Positions 15,996 to 23,998 of a DNA stretch of 64,000 nt are shown here, piece after piece. Under the pieces are notes generated by a model. It ran no database searches. It was given only the letters and a program-made list of their open reading frames with translations, and was not told where the DNA came from. The stretch is from an uncultured Eubacteriales bacterium. GTDB lineage: Bacteria; Bacillota; Clostridia; Oscillospirales; Acutalibacteraceae. A program made the position numbers and the translations under genes. Every line of letters starts with the position of its first letter. Positions within the stretch are counted from its first letter, which is position 1. Location of the stretch: positions 62,001-126,000 of the forward strand of contig CAKUFK010000003.1 in the NCBI GenBank assembly GCA_934647945.1. Reading direction: 5' to 3'.

Positions 15996-16024
15996 AGTAT
16001 AGCGTAAAATCACACGGCTTGCAA
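15996..16024 (-). promoter_or_regulatory. Promoter of the BTAD regulator / pilus-like run
   Basis: On the minus strand TTGCAA (16019-16024) is 17 bp from TATACT (15996-16001), ending 32 bp before the GTG start. It has a recognisable -35, unlike the two GTGACCG promoters, so it may not need the activator. Confidence 0.7.
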
Positions 16025-16174
16025 CGGGATTTCTTCAAAAAAGGGCGCTGTGTTTTAAAATGAAGTGTTTTTACCTTTTTAATACCTATAAATATGCAAA
16101 TCCGGTGAGGAGATGGGGACGAGAATCACCAAATGAAAAAATTTTTTACTAAAACTGGAAATAAAACTCTTTTT

Positions 16175-16206
16175 GTGACCGGGACGTGACCGGGGGGCTT
16201 TATAAT
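16175..16206 (+). promoter_or_regulatory. SARP/BTAD-type promoter of the fibre operon
   Basis: GTGACCGGG occurs twice on an 11-bp pitch (16175-16183 and 16186-16194). Counting the heptamer GTGACCG, 8 bp (16193-16200) separate the second copy from TATAAT (16201-16206). No -35 consensus lies 17 bp upstream of the -10, which fits an activator-dependent promoter. The leader to the GTG start is about 80 nt. Confidence 0.78.
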
Positions 16207-16292
16207 AACCTCGTAGATCGGGAAGGCCCGACGGACCTCCCGGCGGAAACCGTTTGATGAACCAAGAGAGAACACAAGGAGAGTGTGTATAC

Positions 16293-19229
16293 GTGACAAA
16301 GACAAAAAAGGTATGGCTCAGTGTTCTTTCTCTGCTTATGACGGTGTGCCTGATATCGGGCAGCACCCCGGTTTCAACCTTGTATGCCAAAGCAGAGGAA
16401 ACCGGAGTCCAGCAGCCGACGGATCCGGGGGATGGGACCTTCTTCATCCCCACCGGCGACGCGGATCCGCTGCTGGAAAAGACCGCGACGCCGGTCCCGG
16501 GTATGGACGGATATTACGACATCACCCTGACCCTCAAGCCCCCCAAGACCACCCAGGTCACGACCACCAAAAAGACCGACATCGTGCTGGTTATCGATAA
16601 ATCCGCCAGCATGACCAACGGCAACAACATTCTCAGCAATGTGAAGACCGCGGCCAACGGTCTGGTGGACAACGTGCTGACGGACAGCTTGAAGGATGCG
16701 GTCCGGGTGGCGGTGGTTGGCTTCAGCGGCCCTACCAGCACCAACGCCAACGCCACCGAGAGCAACTCGCTGACCTACTGGGGATTCAGTAACAGTGCCA
16801 GCACCGTCAAGGGGCATATCAACGACATCCGTTCCAGCGGCGGCACCAATACAGAGGCGGGACTCAAAAAGGCCTATGACCTGCTGAGCACCAGCACGGC
16901 CGAGCAGAAATTCGTGGTGTTCCTTTCCGATGGCGGACCCACTTTCCGGCTGACGTCTGTGGCGGAAAATGTGGGCCGGGGCAATTATGTGTATTATGGC
17001 ACCGGCACCAACGACGACAGCGGATTTAATGCCACCTGCGCCCTTGCCTGGGCCGACGCGCTGAAGGCGCCGGTGGGGCAGACAGTGAGCCGCAGCGTGA
17101 CAGGCGACAACAATAGGACTGTCAACATCGTTCAGAATCAAGCGGGCCTCGGCGCCAAGGTGTTCTCAGTGGGATACGGCGTGGACACCAGTGACTACGC
17201 CAGCCCCGACACGGAGGATGTCCAGTACTATTTCAGCGCCAACCAGGCCGGTCAGATCGCCAATATTTTCAAGCTGATCCAGCAGACCATTGTCGATTCC
17301 ATGGCGGCCTCCAATGTGGTGGTCCGGGACATCGTCACCGACGATTTCGACATTGTGACCCCCGCCGGAGAGGTGGCTGTGGACGGTCAGGATATCCCGT
17401 CCGGCCAGTCCGTCACCATCAATGGCCGGACCGTCACGGTTCCCCTGGGGGCCATCACATCCTCTGAAACTGACCGGCTGATCACCATCACCTTCCGGAT
17501 CAAGCTCCGGGAGGACCGGTTCCTGGAGGCAGGGACCTACGTGGTGCCCACCAATACGAATGCTCAGGTCACCTACCGGCAGAACGATGCCGATCTGCAT
17601 CAGGTGTTCGAGGTCCCCTCCGTCACCATCCAGGTGGACGCCGATAGGTATGGGATGAGCAAGACCGCCGCGGTCACCGACTGGGATGCCCGGACGTATG
17701 ACATCACCGTCAAGGCCTGGTCGGCCATCCCGCCCCAGACCATGTGGGTGGACCGCACCGATTATGTGGCGGACGGCAGCGTGACCCCCTCCGCCGACAA
17801 CGAAGGCGAGAGCCATCTCGTCTACATCGGGTCGGGAGACAACGACCCGGTCAGCCAGGATCCCGCCGATTATGCGCTGCGGAAGGTATCGAGCGAGACT
17901 ACCGGAGAGATCACGGACAGTTATTGGGCGTACGATGATCCTGGAACGGGACTTGTTCGGTATACGGGAGAGATTCACTGGAGAAGAGGATTCCTCGACT
18001 ATCCGGTTGCAGACAATCCGGATCCCAACAGCGGTACGACCTATTATGGAAAAACAGACGAGTGGTCAATATGGCTTCCCATTGTTGGAACCATTACACT
18101 CCCGATTTACAGCGAGCTCATCTGGAAACAGGATGCGACCTACACCACCGCCTACTTCTGGGAGGATCAGAAGGACGCGGGAGCCGCCGAGCGGACGGTT
18201 TACAAGACCGTCACCACCCAGGTGCCGGTGACGCCCGAGGGCAACACCCCGCTGAATGCCGCCACCCAGGTAGTCGACGTGGTGGATGACCGTTTTGAAA
18301 TTGTCTCGACCAGCCCGGCGGGCGCGGCGGTAGAAGGCAACAAGGTGACCTGGACCCTGGATGCCCTGACCGGCACCGCGGCAAAGCCTGGCTTCACCGG
18401 CACCATTACAGTCCGGGCCAAGGCGGATTACGTGGGCGGCAACAATGTTGCCACCAATGTGGAGGCCCAGTCGGGGCTGATCATCGGGGACAACACCCTG
18501 AGGCCCTTCCCCGACCAGCCCACCGTCAATGTCAAAGCCCAGCTCTCGATCGGGGATACCGAGCGCACCATCTTCCTCGGTGAGGCGGTTCCCACCGATA
18601 CGTCTGTCTTGGAGGATATGGGAGCGTCGGCCGACGGCCTCACCTACACCTGGACGGATGGTCCGGGGGTAGCGGAGGGGCAGCTGCCGGCGGGATATGT
18701 ACCGGGCGGTGCGGATCCGTTGGTTTACACCCTGACCGCATCCCTCGCCATGGAGGCCCCGACGGACAAATCTCTGGCCAATACGGCCGGCCAATACAAC
18801 GCCAACCCGGTTACCGACACCGGACTCTATACCGTCAATATTCTTACCGGAAGCCTGACCATCCGGAAAACCCTGAGCGATAAGAGCGATGCGGATACAT
18901 CCACCGCCTTCGTGTTCCGGGTGGACCGGTTCGACGAAGAGGATCGCTTGGTCGAGACCTTCTACCGCACGGTGTTCACTGGTGACGACAAGACCGGAAG
19001 CATCACCGTGACAGGGCTTCCCAAGGGCCGGTATGAAATTACGGAACAGACCGGCTGGTCTTGGCGGTATGACCTGATCGACAAAAACCAGGATGCGCAG
19101 ACACTCGGATGCGCAGACGGTTATACGGACGATGCGATTACGGCTGTATTCATCAATGAAAAGAAAAACGATAAATGGGCCGGTGCCACCGACAGTGTGG
19201 TCAACGTGTTCGAAGGAGGTACAGTATGA
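16293..19229 (+). CDS. Secreted VWA-domain adhesin with SpaA-type domain
   Basis: 978 residues from GTG 16293, the first start after AAGGAG that gives a clean signal peptide (KTKKVWLSVLSLLMTVCLISG). A von Willebrand A domain follows with MIDAS residues DKSAS (Asp near 102), Thr in SGGTNTE and Asp in FLSDGGPT. Repeated beta domains of isopeptide type occupy the middle, and a prealbumin/Cna-B-like domain (LTIRKTLSDKS to YEITEQTGW) the end. There is no C-terminal membrane anchor or sorting motif. The domain order is that of tip adhesins. The last codons overlap the next gene (ATGA). Confidence 0.9.
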   Translation: MTKTKKVWLSVLSLLMTVCLISGSTPVSTLYAKAEETGVQQPTDPGDGTFFIPTGDADPLLEKTATPVPGMDGYYDITLTLKPPKTTQVTTTKKTDIVLVIDKSASMTNGNNILSNVKTAANGLVDNVLTDSLKDAVRVAVVGFSGPTSTNANATESNSLTYWGFSNSASTVKGHINDIRSSGGTNTEAGLKKAYDLLSTSTAEQKFVVFLSDGGPTFRLTSVAENVGRGNYVYYGTGTNDDSGFNATCALAWADALKAPVGQTVSRSVTGDNNRTVNIVQNQAGLGAKVFSVGYGVDTSDYASPDTEDVQYYFSANQAGQIANIFKLIQQTIVDSMAASNVVVRDIVTDDFDIVTPAGEVAVDGQDIPSGQSVTINGRTVTVPLGAITSSETDRLITITFRIKLREDRFLEAGTYVVPTNTNAQVTYRQNDADLHQVFEVPSVTIQVDADRYGMSKTAAVTDWDARTYDITVKAWSAIPPQTMWVDRTDYVADGSVTPSADNEGESHLVYIGSGDNDPVSQDPADYALRKVSSETTGEITDSYWAYDDPGTGLVRYTGEIHWRRGFLDYPVADNPDPNSGTTYYGKTDEWSIWLPIVGTITLPIYSELIWKQDATYTTAYFWEDQKDAGAAERTVYKTVTTQVPVTPEGNTPLNAATQVVDVVDDRFEIVSTSPAGAAVEGNKVTWTLDALTGTAAKPGFTGTITVRAKADYVGGNNVATNVEAQSGLIIGDNTLRPFPDQPTVNVKAQLSIGDTERTIFLGEAVPTDTSVLEDMGASADGLTYTWTDGPGVAEGQLPAGYVPGGADPLVYTLTASLAMEAPTDKSLANTAGQYNANPVTDTGLYTVNILTGSLTIRKTLSDKSDADTSTAFVFRVDRFDEEDRLVETFYRTVFTGDDKTGSITVTGLPKGRYEITEQTGWSWRYDLIDKNQDAQTLGCADGYTDDAITAVFINEKKNDKWAGATDSVVNVFEGGTV

Positions 19230-19867
19230 AGATTCAGAAGCTCGCCGTACTGATCGCCTCCGGTGTCCTGGTACTGTGCGTGTGCGGCGTGGGTATGACT
19301 TACGCGCTCCTCAAGCATGTCACCGATGAAAAGGTCAACGAATTCGCGCCCGGGACCGTGTCGCAGGACATTGTCGAGAACAGTGACCCGACGCCCGACT
19401 CCAGCAACACGATTCCCTACGATGAGGACGGGGCCGTCAAACAGGTCGAAATCAAAAACACCGGCGATGTGGACACCTATGTGCGGGTGATGCTGATTCC
19501 CGGCTGGAAGGCCAACGGAACGGCGGCTGCCGCCGGGGAGCTGGCCTTCGGTACCGCCCCCTATCAAACGGATGGCCAGAAGCTGCAGATGGGCGACGTC
19601 ACGCTCCTCCTCGCGGATGACTGGGCTGATCGCTGGCTCTATGATGAGGCCACCGGCTATTTCTACTGCAAGACCCGGGTGAGCCCCGGAACGACCACCG
19701 GCCTGCTTCTCGAGCGGGTGACGATCGCCGAAGGCAAAGCGACCGAGGCGGCGTGGGACAATCTGGAGGTCCAGGTGATATCCGAATCAATCCAGGCAGA
19801 GGGCGGTGCCCTGGCCGAGGCGTGGACGGATGTCCGGCTGGAAAACGGCGCCCTGGTTCTCAGGTAG
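19226..19867 (+). CDS. SipW-dependent secreted protein, TasA/camelysin-like 1
   Basis: 213 residues. The signal peptide is of the SipW type (LIASGVLVLCVCGVGMTYALL, then KHVTDEKVNEF), where cleavage follows TYA. The mature part is a beta-rich domain with VEIKNTGDVDTYVRVMLIPGW, the pattern of TasA/CalY-like proteins (strand, N-T-G, then a YVR strand). It is the most divergent of the three paralogues in this operon. The ATG overlaps the TGA of the adhesin gene, so it is translationally coupled to it. It could be a fibre subunit or linker. Confidence 0.82.
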   Translation: MKIQKLAVLIASGVLVLCVCGVGMTYALLKHVTDEKVNEFAPGTVSQDIVENSDPTPDSSNTIPYDEDGAVKQVEIKNTGDVDTYVRVMLIPGWKANGTAAAAGELAFGTAPYQTDGQKLQMGDVTLLLADDWADRWLYDEATGYFYCKTRVSPGTTTGLLLERVTIAEGKATEAAWDNLEVQVISESIQAEGGALAEAWTDVRLENGALVLR

Positions 19868-19881
19868 GAGGATAAACGGCT

Positions 19882-20472
19882 TTGATCAAGAAGATCTGCA
19901 GCATTCTTTCCACCGTATTGATGGTGCTCATGGTGCTGGTCGCCGCAGCGCTGCTGGTTCCCTATCTGTTCGGCTACCGGCCGATGGCGGTGCTCAGTGC
20001 CAGCATGGAACCCGCCTATCCCACCGGCAGCGTGGTGTTTGTCAAAAAAGTGGAGCCCGCTGAAATTGAGATCGGTGATCCCATCACCTTCCACAGAGAG
20101 GGGCTTGCCGAGCCGATTACCCATCGGGTCATCGCGATCGACACCGATGCCCGGATCTTCACGACGAAGGGCGATAACGTCAGCGGTGTTACAGATACGG
20201 TTCCCTTTGACAGCCTGATCGGCCGTTCCAGCCAGTTCGCCATTCCCCTGATCGGCTATGTGGCGGTGAATATCCGCACCCTTCCCGGCATCCTGATCGC
20301 CTGCGCGGTCCTGCTGGTGGTGGTGCTCCTCGCCTTCCTGCCCGATCTGTTCACGAAACCTTCCTCTGGCACTCCGCCGGAAGCCTCCCCTCTTCCGGCG
20401 GGTGCCCTTACCGAGGAAAAAACCGATTCGGGAGAATCGGAAAAAATACAATCCACACATACACAACCATAA
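19882..20472 (+). CDS. sipW: Signal peptidase I of the SipW (ER-type) class
   Basis: 196 residues from TTG 19882, with AGGAGG about 10 nt upstream. The N-terminal membrane segment (VLMVLMVLVAAALLVPYLF) is followed by the catalytic serine in SASMEPAYP (Ser41). HRVIAID has His81 where bacterial-type enzymes have Lys. Asp98 is in TKGDNV. These features define the ER-type/SipW peptidases. A second membrane helix lies near residues 128-150 and the tail is charged. It presumably processes the three SipW-type proteins encoded on either side. Confidence 0.93.
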   Translation: MIKKICSILSTVLMVLMVLVAAALLVPYLFGYRPMAVLSASMEPAYPTGSVVFVKKVEPAEIEIGDPITFHREGLAEPITHRVIAIDTDARIFTTKGDNVSGVTDTVPFDSLIGRSSQFAIPLIGYVAVNIRTLPGILIACAVLLVVVLLAFLPDLFTKPSSGTPPEASPLPAGALTEEKTDSGESEKIQSTHTQP

Positions 20473-20487
20473 ATTTAGGAGGTCGCA

Positions 20488-21111
20488 ATGATGAAAAAGA
20501 AGAATGTACTGCTCGTTTCCCTGGCTTTCGCCCTGGTGGCTGTGATCGCGATCGGCGCCACGTTCGCCCTGCTGTCCGATTCCACCGGCCCTGTGACCAA
20601 TACCTTCACCGTCGCGGAAAACGGCATTCAGATTGAACTGCGTGAGCCTCAATTCGACGGAGTGGACTTCGGCGGCGGGAAACTGGACCCCCAGCCCGCG
20701 CAGCTCGGCCAGGTCCTCGCCCAGAACATTGTGCCCGGCCGCGAAATCCCGAAGGACCCCACCGTTAAAAACACCGGCGCCCACGATTGCTGGATCGCGA
20801 TCAAGCTCGAATATACCTGGAACAACGGCGACACCAAGGTTCCTTTCTCCACCCTCGCGGACCAGGTCTCCTTCGTTACCGACGATAACTGGATTGCCAA
20901 AGACGATACCAACTCGGTCTTCTATTTCAACACGAAGGTCGCCGCCAACGGCAAGACCGACGCTCTGTTTGATACCGTGCAGATCAAAGATGTGAGCGCT
21001 GTTTATCCGTTCGACATCGTTATCACCGCCTATGCCGTCCAGGCCGAGGGCGTTGCGGATCTGGATGCCGCGAAGGTAGCGCTGGACAACTTGATGAACC
21101 CGCAGGCCTGA
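20488..21111 (+). CDS. SipW-dependent secreted protein, TasA/camelysin-like 2
   Basis: 207 residues. The signal sequence (KKKNVLLVSLAFALVAVIAIG, then ATFALLSDSTG) is a textbook SipW-type signal with cleavage near TFA. The mature protein has FTVAENGIQIELREP, then DPTVKNTGAHDCWIAIKLEY, the conserved TasA/CalY strand pairing, and ends VITAYAVQAEG. GGAGG lies 5 nt before the ATG. It is a candidate major fibre subunit, 16 bp after sipW. Confidence 0.88.
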   Translation: MMKKKNVLLVSLAFALVAVIAIGATFALLSDSTGPVTNTFTVAENGIQIELREPQFDGVDFGGGKLDPQPAQLGQVLAQNIVPGREIPKDPTVKNTGAHDCWIAIKLEYTWNNGDTKVPFSTLADQVSFVTDDNWIAKDDTNSVFYFNTKVAANGKTDALFDTVQIKDVSAVYPFDIVITAYAVQAEGVADLDAAKVALDNLMNPQA

Positions 21112-21182
21112 TTGACGGTCCCGTTTGCCCCGGCGGAATGCCGGCTTGACGAACCGAAACAGATTATGGAGGAGACATTCAC

Positions 21183-21746
21183 ATGAAAAAGAAAATCGCC
21201 GTCCTTGTTACTGCGGTCGCCCTCGTTGCTCTGGTGGCCATCGGCGCTACCTTCGCCCTGTTTACCGACAGCCACAGCACCCTGAACACCGTCACGATGG
21301 GGAATGTCAAGATCACGCTGACCGAGCCCCAGTTCAGTGAAGACACCGACAACACCAACACAATCGCGAATGTAGTTCCCCGGCAGGTCATCGACAAGGA
21401 TCCCACCATCGAAAACGTGGGTAAAAACGATGCGTATGTCCGTGTGCTGCTGGCATATGAAGGCCTTACCGAGACCCAGTCCCAGGAAGTCGAAGCGCTG
21501 CTCGATATCGATGGGGAAAACTGGATCAAGGGCGAGGACGGCTATTACTACTATCAAAATATCCTGGCTGCCGGCGCCGATCCGATCGTCCTTTTCACCA
21601 AGCTGACCGTTCCGGACTGGGGCAACGAGATCAATGATACGGAGTTCAAGGTCAACATCACGGCCGAAGCTGTCCAGTCGGATTATTTTGATCCCTCCGA
21701 AGAGGATGGTTCCATCATCAGCTGGGGCGACGTCCAGCCTGAATAA
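21183..21746 (+). CDS. SipW-dependent secreted protein, TasA/camelysin-like 3
   Basis: 187 residues. The signal (KKKIAVLVTAVALVALVAIG, then ATFALFTDSHS) is almost the same as in the previous gene. The mature domain has VTMGNVKITLTEPQF, KDPTIENVGKNDAYVRVLL and VNITAEAVQSDY. Paralogue 2 shares EPQF, KDPT and the AxAVQ ending, so the two arose by duplication. The protein is acidic and Tyr-rich near residue 120 (DGYYYYQN). GGAG lies about 8 nt before the ATG. Confidence 0.88.
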   Translation: MKKKIAVLVTAVALVALVAIGATFALFTDSHSTLNTVTMGNVKITLTEPQFSEDTDNTNTIANVVPRQVIDKDPTIENVGKNDAYVRVLLAYEGLTETQSQEVEALLDIDGENWIKGEDGYYYYQNILAAGADPIVLFTKLTVPDWGNEINDTEFKVNITAEAVQSDYFDPSEEDGSIISWGDVQPE

Positions 21747-21811
21747 GCCTGTCTCCGAACCCGGATTGTTACACGCTTTAGGCGCTATGCTACAGTAAAG
21801 GATATGATGCC

Positions 21812-22699
21812 ATGCGCAAGAATACGCCGAACAAAATAGCCGCGCTCTGTTTATCTCTGACGCTGCTGATGGCAGGCGGTGTTTCAGGTGCCGTCTCGGC
21901 CGGGGCCGCGGACGGGGAGCCGGATATTACCATCACCTATGATGGAAGCACCCGGATCCAATCGAGTCCCGCCGACGACTTTTTTGGCGATGCGGGTAAA
22001 AACCTGATGCCCGGCTCGTCCTTTACCAAGAGCATGGACATCGTCAACCAGAGCAACGATACCCTGCTCGTCTACCTGCGCGCCGAAGTCGGCGAAGAGG
22101 TGTATGCTGAATATCTGCAGACACACCCGGAAGAGGCTTTATCCGAAGCCGCCTATGCCGAGCAGCTCATAAAGGAGCTCACCCTGACCATTACCGCGCT
22201 CGACCGGCAGGGAAATCCGGTCGAGGTCTACTACCAGGGCCCCGCTTCCGGGGATCCGCAGCACCAGCATCCTACTTCCGATTCCGCTGGTTTGACCGCC
22301 CGGTATCCCAATACCGAGCACGGCATCGTGATTGGACGTCTCTCGGACAATGCGGTGGCCAGCCTGACTTTTGAGGTGGGTGTGCCGCTGTCCCTGGGCA
22401 ACGAATACCAGGATACGATGTCGGTGGTCAAGTGGGTTCTCATCTGTGACGCCACGCCTCCTGAGGAAATTCCGGATGAATCCACCCCCTTGACGCCTCC
22501 GCCGAGCTCGGGGGAGAACATCGACGATGAGGATGTCCCCCTGATTGATGGGCCGAAGACGGGTGTTGATTCCTCGGCATCCCATATGGTTGCCATTGCA
22601 GTGGTGGCGGGAGCCGCACTCCTGCTTTTCCTCCTGCTTCTCCTCAAAAAACGGGAAGATAAAAAGAAGGCCTCCGCCACGCAGAGCCCTTCCGTATGA
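21812..22699 (+). CDS. Surface protein with PKTG-type sorting signal, last gene of the fibre operon
   Basis: 295 residues. The N-terminal signal peptide (ALCLSLTLLMAGGVSGAVSAGAA) is followed by a beta domain with SMDIVNQSNDTLLVYLRAEV, related in outline to the TasA-like strand pattern. A Pro/Ser/Glu linker, the motif DGPKTG, a hydrophobic segment (MVAIAVVAGAALLLFLLLLL) and a KKREDKKK tail complete it. This is a sortase signal in which the usual Leu of LPxTG is Gly. It may anchor the fibre. No sortase is encoded in the window. Confidence 0.85.
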   Translation: MRKNTPNKIAALCLSLTLLMAGGVSGAVSAGAADGEPDITITYDGSTRIQSSPADDFFGDAGKNLMPGSSFTKSMDIVNQSNDTLLVYLRAEVGEEVYAEYLQTHPEEALSEAAYAEQLIKELTLTITALDRQGNPVEVYYQGPASGDPQHQHPTSDSAGLTARYPNTEHGIVIGRLSDNAVASLTFEVGVPLSLGNEYQDTMSVVKWVLICDATPPEEIPDESTPLTPPPSSGENIDDEDVPLIDGPKTGVDSSASHMVAIAVVAGAALLLFLLLLLKKREDKKKASATQSPSV

Positions 22700-22703
22700 T
22701 CCC

Positions 22704-22740
22704 AAAACAGACGCCGCATCTGATGCGGCGTCTGTTTTTA
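22704..22740 (+). terminator. Intrinsic terminator of the fibre operon
   Basis: A 13-bp perfect stem (ACAGACGCCGCAT / ATGCGGCGTCTGT) with a 2-nt loop followed by TTTTTATAC, beginning 5 bp after the stop. Confidence 0.9.
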
Positions 22741-23086
22741 TACTTTTACGATGCATCCCTCTCCCGGAGGAATGGGGAACCGTTGTCCCCTAATCATCGT
22801 ACCGGATGGTTCGGGCAAGACCTCTTCTCCCGTTTTCTTTATTAGGAAAACCGGGAGCTTTTGCCGTGTGGAGAATATGGCTGCGTATTTGACAGTCTGA
22901 TCTGTATGATGGTGCTTTTGCGCTGCTCCTCCATACGGCACACAATTACGCAGGAAGCCGGACGGAAGATCGACATATGAAGCTCTCCCGAATTTCAAGG
23001 CCGTCGGCCGGCTTTTTCTAGAAAATCCAACCTGGAAGTGGACGCCGGGACCAATACAAGGAATTCTGATGCCCCAAAATTTTATG
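22741..23086. other. Intergenic stretch without a supported gene
   Basis: About 350 bp between two terminators. It holds one imperfect hairpin (CTCCCGTTTTC at 22827-22837 against GAAAACCGGGAG at 22846-22857). No open frame has a ribosome site. Confidence 0.5.
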
Positions 23087-23120
23087 AAAAACGCCCCCGG
23101 CCGTATGAAACAGCCGGGGG
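23087..23120 (-). terminator. Terminator of the tspO gene
   Basis: On the minus strand CCCCCGGC pairs with GCCGGGGG and is followed by CGTTTTT, about 70 bp past the tspO stop. Confidence 0.75.
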
Positions 23121-23187
23121 TTGTATACGGTAAGTCGGCGGGATACGGGGGTGTCCCGGATATAGAGGCGGACCGACCGCGGGATTG

Positions 23188-23667
23188 TCAACGGTTGAGC
23201 AGATAGAATGCGAGATTGAGATATGCGGCAAAAAGGCACCACAGTAAGTAGGGCAGCATGAGGTAATAGGCGGCGGGCCGGATATACTTGAATCCCGTCA
23301 TGGTCAGGGTGACGAGGGCGATGAGGAGGAGCAGCCAGAAAAACGAGAACAGGCGCCATTCCAGCCGGAAAAAGAAGACGGGCCACAGGACGTTTACCAA
23401 TAATTGCAGCAGATACATCCGCAGGGGCGCGCCTCGATCGATATCGTCGGTGTTGAAGACTAGGTAGGCCGCGAAGGCCATGAGTGCATACAGAACCGTC
23501 CAGACCAAGGGAAAGACAAAAGCCGGGGGAGTGAGGGGAGGCTTTATGAGGCGCTCAAACCCCGCCGTTCCGCTGACAAAACCGCTGAGCAGGCCGGCGC
23601 CCAGGGTGAGAATTTCAAAAAACGCGAAGGCGCGGAAATCAAATTTGCGCTTAGAGACGGTGTGCAT
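23188..23667 (-). CDS. tspO: TspO/MBR family protein
   Basis: 159 residues with five membrane helices. Family hallmarks are KPPLTPPAFVFPLVWTVLYALM (helix 1-2 loop), the Q-x-x-x-N-x-x-WP-x-FFF of helix 3 (QLLVNVLWPVFFFR), and the C-terminal LPYLLWCLFAAYLNLAFYLLN. TspO proteins bind porphyrins and other hydrophobic ligands in the cytoplasmic membrane and act in stress responses. The length matches the family. It is a single-gene unit with its own terminator. Confidence 0.93.
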   Translation of the reverse strand: MHTVSKRKFDFRAFAFFEILTLGAGLLSGFVSGTAGFERLIKPPLTPPAFVFPLVWTVLYALMAFAAYLVFNTDDIDRGAPLRMYLLQLLVNVLWPVFFFRLEWRLFSFFWLLLLIALVTLTMTGFKYIRPAAYYLMLPYLLWCLFAAYLNLAFYLLNR

Positions 23668-23772
23668 ACGGCAGCTTCCTTTCTGTTCCGGCTACTCTAT
23701 AGTATGCCCGCCGCCGCCCGATTATGAATCTTCTTCCGGGGTTGCCAGGGACTGGATGCTGCTGTATCCGGA

Positions 23773-23801
23773 TTGACAGGACCGGATGGGAGGTGTACAC
23801 T
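23773..23801 (+). promoter_or_regulatory. Promoter of the MFS transporter gene
   Basis: TTGACA (23773-23778) is 17 bp from TACACT (23796-23801). Transcription from here gives a leader of about 190 nt before the transporter start codon. Confidence 0.7.
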
Positions 23802-23839
23802 GCTTCCATATCCTGTTTGCGTCAAAAGGGGGATTCCCA

Positions 23840-23878
23840 ATGCGGCTGTGTATTGTGAAAGCTCCATGCAAAGTCTGA
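23840..23878 (+). CDS. Leader peptide of 12 residues upstream of the MFS transporter
   Basis: ATG at 23840 is preceded by AAAGGGGG about 7 nt upstream and encodes MRLCIVKAPCKV, ending at TGA 23876-23878. Codons 8 to 12 form the first arm of an RNA hairpin (23861-23872). A short peptide with a good ribosome site, overlapping a leader stem, is the design used by drug-inducible translation attenuators such as those of erm and some efflux genes. Confidence 0.65.
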   Translation: MRLCIVKAPCKV

Positions 23879-23994
23879 GGACGGATTTGCATGGAGCGGA
23901 ACGGACGCCCGAAAAGCAGCCGGCGTCCCGCCGTCCAATAGGACTTTGCATCCCAGACGATTTTCCGGATATCCGGAACGATAAGGAGCAAAGT
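23861..23994 (+). promoter_or_regulatory. Attenuator-like leader of the MFS transporter
   Basis: Arm 1 (GCTCCATGCAAA, 23861-23872) pairs perfectly with arm 2 (TTTGCATGGAGC, 23886-23897). Arm 1 extended (ATGCAAAGTC) can instead pair with arm 3 (GACTTTGCAT, 23942-23951) over 10 bp. Arm 3 can also pair with GCAAAGT (23988-23994), which touches the transporter ribosome site AAGGAG (23983-23988). Additional hairpins are GGACGCC/GGCGTCC (23903-23928) and the palindrome TTCCGGATATCCGGAA (23963-23978). Ribosome position on the leader peptide could therefore set access to the transporter start. Confidence 0.65.
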
Positions 23995-23998
23995 TCGA

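Noticed and set aside
22738..22998. An 86-codon frame on the minus strand after the fibre operon
   Set aside because: No ribosome site, its end lies in the operon terminator, and the sequence is dominated by a hairpin.
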